From Promethearchaeota archaeon (lineage in GTDB: Archaea; Asgardarchaeota; Lokiarchaeia; Sigyniarchaeales; Promethearchaeaceae): a stretch of 38,745 bases of DNA. Below, one piece after another: positions 9,086 to 16,748 of the stretch. Under the pieces are notes generated by a model. The model saw only the letters and a program-made list of their open reading frames with translations, had not been told where the DNA came from and did not search any database. Location: the NCBI GenBank assembly GCA_018238965.1, contig JABCSI010000006.1, forward strand, positions 1 through 38,745, written 5' to 3'. Numbering within the stretch: the stretch's first letter is position 1; every line of letters starts with the position of its first letter. Made by a program: the position numbers and the translations under genes.

Positions 9086-9655
9086 TTATACCCTACTAAT
9101 GCCATCGCTGTATTCAATATTTCCATCAATCCAGGTCCATGTTATCTTTTCATAGTCAAATGAGAGCGTTTCTGTAAATCCACCACTGGGTAATGCATGT
9201 GATTCTATTTGAATTATTCGAGCATCTTCTAATACGATCCGATAATATTCATAGAACCCTAAGACATCATCATAGCGATAAAACTTCAGCGTTACACTGA
9301 CTAAATTTTCTCTGTTGCACAAAGCCTGCATTAACAATGGAGATGCTTCATCTACATTCTTAACAATTCTAAAAGGGTTGTGTATATTTGAGCCATCGGG
9401 AGGGGCAGAAATTTGATGATGATACCCCAAAACTTGCATGGATCCTTCCCGGCCCGCATCAGTTACGCTTCCATCGATCACTCCCGAAACTTCACTTTCG
9501 ACCCATAAATTCATCTGAACGGAATCGTCAACTTCTTCAGTCGTATTTGATTCAGGTAACCCTGAATTAACTCCAAGAACTAAATGAGGAATGAATAATA
9601 GACTGATAAGAAGTAATAAACTTACTTTAATCCTTTTTTGTCTAAGCACATACAT
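9086..9655 (-). CDS. Secreted protein of unknown function
   Basis: A 189-residue protein with a clear signal peptide: MYVLRQKRIK followed by VSLLLLISLLFIPHLVLG, with likely cleavage near residue 29. There is no C-terminal anchor, so it may be released or held by its partner. After an acidic linker (ESNTTEEVDDS) the rest looks beta-rich, with alternating hydrophobic strands such as SVTLKFYRY and YYRIVLEDARIIQI. It is the upstream gene of a pair with the membrane-anchored secreted protein 27 bases downstream. I do not recognise a family. Confidence 0.65.
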   Translation of the reverse strand: MYVLRQKRIKVSLLLLISLLFIPHLVLGVNSGLPESNTTEEVDDSVQMNLWVESEVSGVIDGSVTDAGREGSMQVLGYHHQISAPPDGSNIHNPFRIVKNVDEASPLLMQALCNRENLVSVTLKFYRYDDVLGFYEYYRIVLEDARIIQIESHALPSGGFTETLSFDYEKITWTWIDGNIEYSDGISRV

Positions 9656-9741
9656 AATTATTCAAACGTAATATAGTTTTGAAAATTATAAAGCTTATGA
9701 TCATTCGCCAAAATCAGTTGGTAATATTGCACAAAAAAGGG

Positions 9742-11181
9742 TTACTTTTTTTTTTCCTTGCCAATTTTATCAAAATCCAATTCTTCGAGCGCTTGTAGCA
9801 TTGCATCCTCTTCTATGTCCAAATCCACATCATCGTATTCCGAAGCAATTGCCTCAAAATCGGGTTTTGCGCCCGGTGCTTGTACTACAGGCTGCTCATT
9901 AATTGAATATGCTGGAGTACTTGTAATTGCGGGTTGGGAAGATACTTGAGTAGGAGTTGCAGGTTCGCTGCCAGTTAATGAACCAATTTCAAAGGAGACA
10001 TAATCCTGAAGCGGAACTGGAGGAACTTCATTTTTGTAAATAGGAATTCCATAGGGGTGGCTCTGTTGCTGTTCTATTTGCCGAGATTTGGAGGTTGTGA
10101 CTTTAGTTGTGGTTGTTTCGGAGATTTCATTCAGTTCTGCAAGAATATCGTCCGGAATACCTCCGTCATCAATGGTCGCATCAATGGAAAGTCCACTTGT
10201 CGCAACCGCTGAATTCTTTGTAACCGGGGCCAAATCGTCTAAAACACCCAAAATATCATCCAATGATGCTTCGGGGGTTGATGATGATGCACTTGCTTGG
10301 GGTGCGGGGGTAATTGGTGGTGAAATAGGGGTCGCCTTATCGGAAAACTGATCCAATGCTGAAAGTAAATCATCCATATCTTGATCTTGGGGTGCCATGG
10401 TGTCAACGGGAGATGAAGAAGGAGATGGTGTTAGTGAGGGTGAAGGTGCATCTGCACCAATATTATCTAAGGCAGAGAAAATATCTTCCATGTCATTTGA
10501 TGGCTTAATTTGTTGGGCTTGGGAGAGCTGCGTGGGTGAGATGGGAGTAGGGGCCAGATTATCCATACCAAACATTACATCGTTGTCGATGCCTACTATA
10601 TTATTCTCATTGGGTGTTATTGCTCCATCTTCTCCACCCCATTCTTTTAGAAATGAGAGAACACCTTCCATGGCCGATTTATCTGTTTCATTAGTCTTAT
10701 CCATCTGAAATCCAGCTGTTAGGGGAGCCTTAGCTTCTTGTTTCTTTCGAAAATCACGATCGCGGTTTGCTTCGATTTCTTTTTGAAGTTCATCGGTAAT
10801 TTGATTTCCGGCCAGTATAAAGGCAAATTTATGAGAGATATTCCTTAAATATTCCATATAATAGCCAACACGTAGAGGATTGGAGATTCCACCAAATACC
10901 ATGTATTCTTCATTAATGAATTGTAAAATGACAAAACCTTGCTCGGCCTTAACCAATATTTCCCGAAGATTCCCGTGTTGTACAGATTTGCTTAACCGTT
11001 CCGATAAATCGACGAGAGCTGATGAACTCGCTGTTTCTGCATCCGCGTCCATCTGATCCGAACGAGCACTGGCGATCGCCATGCCAATACGGCTGATTAC
11101 TGCGATCCGTTCGAGATCCGTTCCGTTTTCTATCCGCTGAATTTCATGCATAAGTTTTGTCGATATTTCTTGAGAAATCAT
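9742..11181 (-). CDS. Roadblock/LC7-domain protein with long disordered tail
   Basis: The first 130 or so residues have a roadblock/LC7 pattern: an N-terminal helix, then IAVISRIGMAIASA, a helix with ALVDLSERLS, and strands LREILVKAEQGFVILQFI and EYMVFGG. Roadblock domains are dimerisation platforms for small GTPases (MglB/MglA; LAMTOR with Rag proteins). The remaining 340 residues are low complexity, rich in Pro, Ser, Thr and acidic residues. They carry several short repeated motifs of the form DI(F/L)(S/G)(A/V)LD, as in EDIFSALDNI, DDLLSALDQF and DDILGVLDDL, ending in DVDLDIEEDAMLQALEELD. These repeats look like linear binding motifs. The ATG at 11181 is preferred over an in-frame TTG at 11187. 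Two Rag-like GTPases lie elsewhere in the window; an interaction is inference. Confidence 0.78.
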   Translation of the reverse strand: MISQEISTKLMHEIQRIENGTDLERIAVISRIGMAIASARSDQMDADAETASSSALVDLSERLSKSVQHGNLREILVKAEQGFVILQFINEEYMVFGGISNPLRVGYYMEYLRNISHKFAFILAGNQITDELQKEIEANRDRDFRKKQEAKAPLTAGFQMDKTNETDKSAMEGVLSFLKEWGGEDGAITPNENNIVGIDNDVMFGMDNLAPTPISPTQLSQAQQIKPSNDMEDIFSALDNIGADAPSPSLTPSPSSSPVDTMAPQDQDMDDLLSALDQFSDKATPISPPITPAPQASASSSTPEASLDDILGVLDDLAPVTKNSAVATSGLSIDATIDDGGIPDDILAELNEISETTTTKVTTSKSRQIEQQQSHPYGIPIYKNEVPPVPLQDYVSFEIGSLTGSEPATPTQVSSQPAITSTPAYSINEQPVVQAPGAKPDFEAIASEYDDVDLDIEEDAMLQALEELDFDKIGKEKKK

Positions 11182-11458
11182 TGCCAAAATAAATCTACCC
11201 TCGGGATTATTTTCCTATACTTATAATAATAATTTTGCTTTTAAAATGTTTTACTGCTAATTAGTACGTATTGCCCGTTTTTTCCCAGAATTAGTATACC
11301 AAGTTTCCCTTTCATTTAGAATTTTCATATCATCGTCATATCATTTTCAATTTCCTTTTCTTATCAGCTTCAAATCAATTCATCTTCAATTTTACTTTCG
11401 GTGACCACTCTTTCTCGGTCTTTAAATACTCTCCCCAAATTAGAATTGTGATGCTCCC

Positions 11459-12748
11459 ATGACTCAATTCAGAAAACCTCCTAAATCGTTTTCAGCCTAT
11501 CTCAGCATTTTGTCGGATCCCTCAAAAATTCAATACGTCGGCCCCCGTGCAATATTCAATCATAACTATTTACCACCGAAAATAATTCCCCGTCAAAAAA
11601 AGACCGAAGTTCTTCATGGGATCATTCAAGATGCCTTGGAAGACCAATATAATACTAATCTTACCTTGTACGGATTAAAGGGCGCAGGAAAGAACTTGAT
11701 GATGAATGTCATATTTCAGTGGTTTCAATTGCAGAACAAAACAGGTAAATCAGATAAATCAGATTCGCTCTCACCAATAATTCTTCCTGTGGATTGTGCC
11801 GATCAAGAATTAGGCCAAATAATTTTCACAGTATTGCAGGAATTATGCCAAACTCTGAATGTAAGTCTCAGGTTGCAGGATGCTATGACTTGGGATACCA
11901 TAACATTGTGGAATACATTCAAATTGTTACTAAAAAAGTGCAAGCGCCCGGTAATCCTCTATATGCAAAAAATTGAATATGTTGAGGATGAAATTATGGA
12001 AAAATTTCTTAATTTTGCCAAATCAACCGAAAATTTGCACATTCTCTCTTCCATTAACACCGGGAATCAATTTTATGCCTTTAATCAATTTTCTCAATTG
12101 GATCATAGGGTTAGATTGGGGATTTTAGATAAATCGGAGCTGATGGATGTAGTTTCTCAGCGTTCCATCATGGCATTTAAAAATTATATCGATCCTACTG
12201 CTTTGAATCTCATTATCGATTACATAATTGAATATGGTACTAAGGTGCCAGGTAGTTGTATTAACATTCTAAAGAGAATTTATCCCATCATCGAAGAAAA
12301 GGGGGAAATTCTGGCAGAGGATATCCGTCGAATAATACAATATCATTTTGAAGGGGTTACAATTGATTCTCTAGCGATGGCTGATTATGTCATGAAAACG
12401 AGCATGGAAGAGCGGTTGTTTCTGGATTATCTCATTAATTATTTCCGCAATCCCGCCCAATTTTATATAAAGAAAGAGGAGATCACACGGGCTTATAAAA
12501 TGACCGCTGAGGAGATGGGTTTTTCAGTCAGATCGACGGAACTTGGAAGCCGCTTCCAGAATATTACAAACGCACAAATTTTACACCCCAGTCATTTTTT
12601 ACAAAACGAACAAAACGAACAAAAGGAACAATATCCATCAAATGAAAAGGATTTTCTACCAAATAGGAATCACTATTTGTCTCTTCCTGTTGAGGAAGTA
12701 AACCAAATCATCGATATGTCCTTTGGGTTGGTTAAAGATATATTTTAA
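11459..12748 (+). CDS. Degenerate Orc1/Cdc6-like AAA+ ATPase
   Basis: A 429-residue protein with Orc1/Cdc6 layout: lead-in AIFNHNYLPPKIIPRQ, an AAA+ domain at about 45-280 and a winged-helix-like C-terminal domain at about 310-425. Walker A is GLKGAGKNL (residues 72-80), with Asn where Thr/Ser normally coordinates Mg. The Walker B position reads ILYMQKIEYV (167-176), with Gln-Lys in place of Asp-Glu. Sensor 1 Asn is present (SSIN, 200). The sensor 2 region reads GTKVPGSCINILKR (260-273), lacking the usual GDAR arginine. Origin binding is plausible for the family, but ATP hydrolysis looks lost. It may be a regulatory paralogue or a mobile-element-related ATPase rather than the main initiator. 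No SD sequence is seen. Confidence 0.72.
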   Translation: MTQFRKPPKSFSAYLSILSDPSKIQYVGPRAIFNHNYLPPKIIPRQKKTEVLHGIIQDALEDQYNTNLTLYGLKGAGKNLMMNVIFQWFQLQNKTGKSDKSDSLSPIILPVDCADQELGQIIFTVLQELCQTLNVSLRLQDAMTWDTITLWNTFKLLLKKCKRPVILYMQKIEYVEDEIMEKFLNFAKSTENLHILSSINTGNQFYAFNQFSQLDHRVRLGILDKSELMDVVSQRSIMAFKNYIDPTALNLIIDYIIEYGTKVPGSCINILKRIYPIIEEKGEILAEDIRRIIQYHFEGVTIDSLAMADYVMKTSMEERLFLDYLINYFRNPAQFYIKKEEITRAYKMTAEEMGFSVRSTELGSRFQNITNAQILHPSHFLQNEQNEQKEQYPSNEKDFLPNRNHYLSLPVEEVNQIIDMSFGLVKDIF

Positions 12749-12771
12749 TATCCTATTTTGGCAATATTTTT

Positions 12772-13461
12772 TTATTTCTTTTTTACCCAATCCGATAATT
12801 TTGATTGATTTGTAGGGCCCTTAAAGCGATTATCCAATTGAATGCCGGTTATATTCTGGATGATCTCAACTATTTGATCTACCACTTGGTGGGGTGTGAG
12901 TTTTTCTGTATTTATTTTGAAGAGATTGCGTTTTTCCTTGAAATTAAACTCAGTGAAAACTTCGGAATACATGTTCATCACTCGAATCAAATATTGAAAA
13001 TCATTTTCATTCCATTTTTCACGATTAGCATCCAATGAACCCCGTCGATAAATTCTATCCATTATTGTTCGGGGATCGGCATGTAAGTAGATAATATATT
13101 CCTTTTGCCATGATACGGAATTATAAGTATCCAATATCAGTTCGTAGTCGATTTTCGGCAATCCTAATGATCGACCATAAATCAGAGTAGATAGGGGGCT
13201 ACGATCCGTAATCGCCACGTTTTGACTGTGATTGGTGATAAATTGTTTGATATACATGTTCCTTGCGAGCATTTGTTGTTGATAATGTAATTCCGCCCGA
13301 AATGCAATTTGTTTATCCTTAGAACCGAATGGCACAGGTGGATTCGCCCGTAATCGTTCAGGGAAAAGACGTATGGTTGGATGTTCCTCAAATTCAGATT
13401 TCAATAATTCATATATAGTTGTTTTTCCAACTCCATGAACTCCCGCTAACGCAATAAGCAC
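12772..13461 (-). CDS. P-loop nucleoside/nucleotide kinase-like protein
   Basis: A 229-residue P-loop kinase resembling deoxynucleoside and thymidylate kinases. The P-loop GVHGVGKT is at residues 7-14, immediately after the start, and the DRSP motif (86-89, ITDRSPLSTLIYGRS) matches the nucleoside-binding DRS/DRY of that group. A lid-like segment IYRRGSLDANREKW follows IYLHADPRTIMDRI. The likely reaction is phosphoryl transfer from ATP to a nucleoside or nucleotide; the substrate is open. The start is GTG at 13461. The frame stays open upstream for about 46 lysine-rich codons but has no ATG, GTG or TTG, so an N-terminal extension would need an unusual start. It is convergent with the Orc1/Cdc6-like gene, 23 bases apart. 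Confidence 0.72.
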   Translation of the reverse strand: MLIALAGVHGVGKTTIYELLKSEFEEHPTIRLFPERLRANPPVPFGSKDKQIAFRAELHYQQQMLARNMYIKQFITNHSQNVAITDRSPLSTLIYGRSLGLPKIDYELILDTYNSVSWQKEYIIYLHADPRTIMDRIYRRGSLDANREKWNENDFQYLIRVMNMYSEVFTEFNFKEKRNLFKINTEKLTPHQVVDQIVEIIQNITGIQLDNRFKGPTNQSKLSDWVKKK

Positions 13462-13823
13462 TCCATCTCTGCTTGTTTTCTTTTGTCTTTTAGAGGTGCT
13501 CTTCTTTTTTTGAGCAAATTGCGGTTTATCCCGTGGTAATTTGAGTTTATTGGTTAAAGTCGTAAGAATTCCTCGGTGAGTGCTAATGGTGGAATATTAA
13601 TAGTGGAGTATAAATTTTCATATTTCCCTATAAATAATTCATATTTCGTAATGCATCCAGAATTCGATAATCATCAAATACTTATAAAAACGTAAAGGAT
13701 TGTGGTGTTTTACAAAACTAAATTCTCATGGTACGTGAATATCAAAGCCGCCTAGACAAGTATAAATCTATTAAGGGAGGTTAAATTGATAAATCACGAG
13801 CATAATTAACGAGGAAATCTGAG
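13462..13823. other. Intergenic region between divergent kinase-like and tldD-like genes
   Basis: This 362-bp gap separates divergent genes. On the plus strand it has two TATA-like boxes, CTTATAAAAA at about 13681-13690 and TATAAAT at 13761-13767. An 18-codon ORF beginning ATG at 13728 ends at a GGGAGG run and is probably not a gene. A GAGG Shine-Dalgarno site precedes the 13824 start by 8 bases. On the minus side the first 46 codons are an open, lysine-rich extension of the kinase frame. No RNA gene is recognised. Confidence 0.5.
13761..13767 (+). promoter_or_regulatory. Candidate TATA box for the TldD/TldE operon
   Basis: TATAAAT lies 57 bases upstream of the TldD start. A second candidate lies about 80 bases further upstream. 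Both fit archaeal promoters; which is used cannot be told from sequence. Confidence 0.4.
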
Positions 13824-15209
13824 ATGATCATAAGCAAAGAACAAATTATTGCAGAGATGCAGGATCTTATTAACCGCATTCCGAACAAATATTATGCGGA
13901 CTTGCTTTATGATTCAATGTCTTTATTAACAATTAAACGTTCCAATTCGGGATCCAACACAATATCTCGACCGAAAATGCGTGGGTTTGTATTTAGAATT
14001 TTTAATGGTAAGAAATATTTTGAAATTGCCCACCCTGAAATTTTCCACCTAAAGAAGCAAGTGGAACGATTGCTCTCAAAAATTGAATTTTTTCCCAACG
14101 TTGAGTTGATATCCCACCCAAAACATCAATTTGACAAAGAATTGCCCATGCAACGCGATTTTACCGATATTTCCATCGCCGATAAAGTTCAACAAATGAA
14201 TGGATATTTCGATTTGCTAAAATCCAGTGATGATCGCGTCAAAAATGTATTTGTTTACTTTCAAGACTCAATTCAAGAGCGGATCTTTTATAATACCGAA
14301 AATAGTCTTTTACGACAAGTCCTTCCCCGTATTGGATTACAAATATCAACGATAGTCACTGCAAAAGGAAAAGTCGATTCCAATAAAATGACTATAAGTG
14401 GTCAAGGAGGTTGGGAAGTCTTGGACCAACTTACATCGGAACGCTTGGAGTCATTTGCTCAAACTTCAATTGAGATTGCCCAAGCTACGCTACCTCCGAG
14501 TGGAATTTTACCTGTAATTTGTGATCCGAGTGTATCAGGGATTCTTGCCCATGCGATTTTCGGACATGGGGTGCAGGGAGATACAATAGTACAGGACCGT
14601 AGTTATTGGAAGCAGTTTTTTAATAAATCAGTAGCATCGGAATTGGTAAATATCAGCGATGCTCTCCAATCTGGTGTTTATGGAAATTATTTGTTCGATG
14701 ATGAAGGTGTACTAAGCCAAAAAACACCGATGGTTGAAAACGGCATATTGACCCACTATCTTCATTCCCGTATGACTGCCACAATGTTGGATATGCCTAA
14801 GGCGCTTCGAGGGAATGGGAGACGACAGAATTTCATGCATCCTATCTATCCCCGTAATTCCAACACCTTTATTGAACCCGGTGATCAAAGTCTGGAAGAG
14901 ATGATCGCAGATATCCCGCATGGTTTATTGGTCGAAAACGGGGATTATGGCATGGAAGAATTTGATGGCTCCCTTCAATGCAATTCAAAATCGGGTTATT
15001 TAATTGAAAATGGAGAATTATCTAAACGGGTCACTGGAATTACTCTCTCGGGACAGGCTAGGGATTTCTTATTATCGATTACTGGGGTTTCTAAAGGACC
15101 CGTGGATTTTGTGGGCTTAAATAGTCGTAAGGGCCTAGATGAATGGGTACCGGTAACTTATGGGGGAGTCCACATTAAGGCAGATAAGGCATTTGTGAGC
15201 CCGGGGTAA
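13824..15209 (+). CDS. TldD-like protein with altered metalloprotease motif
   Basis: A 461-residue member of the TldD/PmbA family, whose E. coli heterodimer TldD/TldE is a zinc protease that degrades unfolded peptides and matures microcin B17. The active-site region reads LAHAIFGHGVQGDT, with H243 and H248 kept but Ala244 in place of the catalytic Glu of HExxxH. The second acidic residue after the motif is also changed (VQGD instead of the usual LEGD). The C-terminal cysteine that is the third zinc ligand in E. coli TldD seems to be Ser in GLNSRKGLDEWVP. It may be inactive, or may use another mechanism. GAGG precedes the ATG by 8 bases. The partner gene follows after 17 bases. Confidence 0.82.
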   Translation: MIISKEQIIAEMQDLINRIPNKYYADLLYDSMSLLTIKRSNSGSNTISRPKMRGFVFRIFNGKKYFEIAHPEIFHLKKQVERLLSKIEFFPNVELISHPKHQFDKELPMQRDFTDISIADKVQQMNGYFDLLKSSDDRVKNVFVYFQDSIQERIFYNTENSLLRQVLPRIGLQISTIVTAKGKVDSNKMTISGQGGWEVLDQLTSERLESFAQTSIEIAQATLPPSGILPVICDPSVSGILAHAIFGHGVQGDTIVQDRSYWKQFFNKSVASELVNISDALQSGVYGNYLFDDEGVLSQKTPMVENGILTHYLHSRMTATMLDMPKALRGNGRRQNFMHPIYPRNSNTFIEPGDQSLEEMIADIPHGLLVENGDYGMEEFDGSLQCNSKSGYLIENGELSKRVTGITLSGQARDFLLSITGVSKGPVDFVGLNSRKGLDEWVPVTYGGVHIKADKAFVSPG

Positions 15210-15212
15210 AGC

Positions 15213-15218
15213 AGGAGG
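15213..15218 (+). promoter_or_regulatory. Strong Shine-Dalgarno site AGGAGG
   Basis: AGGAGG lies 8 bases before ATG 15227, in the 17-base gap after the TldD stop. It decides this start over the ATG at 15222, which meets a stop one codon later. Confidence 0.75.
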
Positions 15219-15226
15219 AAGATGAA

Positions 15227-16612
15227 ATGACAGCGAATACACAATCTAATCGACCCTTTTCTATAGGAAATCTCGCCGATTTAGTTGAATCTGAAATCCA
15301 CCATGCCCAAATCCCGAAATGGGATCTTTACCTGTATCATGTTCGAATAAACGGTATACATTATTGTAAGACTGAAATTGAGGAACAAACCAACTACAGC
15401 AATCTTTCTTATTTTATTCGAGTCTTTCGAGAAATTGGGGATAATCAGATGGGTTTTGGTTCTATTCACTTGAATTCCACCAATCCCAAACATATTCAGA
15501 AAGCTATTTCCCAAGCCCATTCGTTGGCAGCAATAAATGTTGGTCCCCGATATGAGTTAGTTTCTCCTGGAAAAAAGTATGCTAATCCCCTAACATATGA
15601 TAAACACATTTGGGATGACCCTGAATCCTTTCTAGAATCGAAGGGGAAGGAAATCCAGCAGAATTTGAAAGAAATTATTCCCGCAACTACCACTGCGGGA
15701 CATTTTCGTTACTTCCGAAAACAGAAAATGCTGGTAAATAGCCAAGGTTTTCACAAACTCAAACTATCCAGTAATTTTTCCTATGAATTTTCCTTCAAAG
15801 CCGAAAAAGGAGGGAAAATGGCGGAATATTGGCCCAGGGGGTATTTCAAACTTGCACGGGATTTAAAATTTAGCCAATTGGTACCAGAATGGGCTTCTCG
15901 TGCCCGGGATGCCCTTAATGCCAGCCCTCCTTCTGGAAATGAAAAGATAGATGTAATTTTTACCCCTGAATTGATCAGAAAAGGGCTTTTGATGACTGCG
16001 GGATATTCGGCCAATGCCAAATCTCTCTATGAAAAAACTTCCCATTTTGCAGTGGGGGACAAAGTGGGGGTGGAAGAATTTTCCCTCGTGGATGACGGTC
16101 TTATCGAAGGGGGGTTGAACACTTCGGCATGGGATTCTGAGGGAAATCCAAAACAACGCACGGAGGTGATTTCCAATGGAATTATGCAGAATTATCTCTA
16201 TGATCAAAAATATGCAACTCTCCTTAATCAAGAATCCACCGGGAATGCCCAACTCAATCCAAAACGCGGCGGATCCATAAACATTGCAATGAATAATTTG
16301 GTGGTTGAACCTGGTGACCAATCACTGCGGGATATAGTCCAAGATAGTCCTCGTGCTATCCTCATTATCAATATCCCCTGGTTGCATCCAAATCCCATCA
16401 GTGGTGATTTCGGGGCACCCATTGACAATGCTTATATGATAGAAAACGGTTCGATGACTTCTCCTGTGAGGGGTGGCATTATTTTCGGGAATATATACAA
16501 GATGCTCCATAACATTGATGCTATTTCAAAGGAAACACGGCTCGTAATGAATGCTCAGGTGCCCTATATCAAATTCAAGGGAATGCAAATATCTTCTGAA
16601 ATATACAAGTAA
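15227..16612 (+). CDS. TldE/PmbA-like partner protein
   Basis: A 461-residue TldD/PmbA-family protein lacking any HExxxH motif, as expected for the TldE (PmbA) subunit. Family features include the middle region DVIFTPELIRKGLL, the SLVDDGLIEGGLNTSAWDSEG segment, and the ending NLVVEPGDQSLRDIV ... GAPIDNAYMIENG. In E. coli TldE is the non-catalytic half of the TldD2E2 complex. Here it is coupled to the TldD gene by a 17-base gap and a strong SD site, so the two are co-expressed and probably form the complex. Because the TldD partner has lost the catalytic Glu, the pair may act as a peptide-binding rather than a peptide-cutting complex; that is inference. Confidence 0.82.
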   Translation: MTANTQSNRPFSIGNLADLVESEIHHAQIPKWDLYLYHVRINGIHYCKTEIEEQTNYSNLSYFIRVFREIGDNQMGFGSIHLNSTNPKHIQKAISQAHSLAAINVGPRYELVSPGKKYANPLTYDKHIWDDPESFLESKGKEIQQNLKEIIPATTTAGHFRYFRKQKMLVNSQGFHKLKLSSNFSYEFSFKAEKGGKMAEYWPRGYFKLARDLKFSQLVPEWASRARDALNASPPSGNEKIDVIFTPELIRKGLLMTAGYSANAKSLYEKTSHFAVGDKVGVEEFSLVDDGLIEGGLNTSAWDSEGNPKQRTEVISNGIMQNYLYDQKYATLLNQESTGNAQLNPKRGGSINIAMNNLVVEPGDQSLRDIVQDSPRAILIINIPWLHPNPISGDFGAPIDNAYMIENGSMTSPVRGGIIFGNIYKMLHNIDAISKETRLVMNAQVPYIKFKGMQISSEIYK

Positions 16613-16621
16613 TATACTTGA

Positions 16622-16708
16622 AATTTAATCGAACTTCAATCAACTTTGATCAAATTTTAATCAAACTTTAAGCGAACTCTAATTAAATTTAATCGAATCT
16701 GAATCGAC
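16622..16708. repeat. Degenerate AATC(G/A)AACTT-type short repeats
   Basis: Immediately after the TldE stop, seven or eight imperfect copies of an 11- to 12-base unit (AATCGAACTTC, AATCAACTTTG, AATCAAACTTT, AATCGAATCTG and similar) follow each other. It lies between the operon and the surface-protein gene and may be a replication-slippage tract. No coding potential is seen. Confidence 0.5.
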
Positions 16709-16748
16709 TATTCTCCAATAATACTCTCCGAATGCTGTGTGAAACTAT

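Noticed and set aside
9758-10708. Open frames antisense to the roadblock protein gene
   Set aside because: They are shadows of its Ser/Pro/Asp-rich low-complexity tail; the opposite strand shows a convincing domain and start.
13728-13784. 18-codon leader ORF before the TldD gene
   Set aside because: It overlaps a TATA-like box and ends before the SD site, with no attenuation-like pattern; probably chance.
15863-16321. 152-codon ORF antisense to the TldE gene
   Set aside because: No start signal, no recognisable domain, and the sense strand has a full-length family member with an AGGAGG site.
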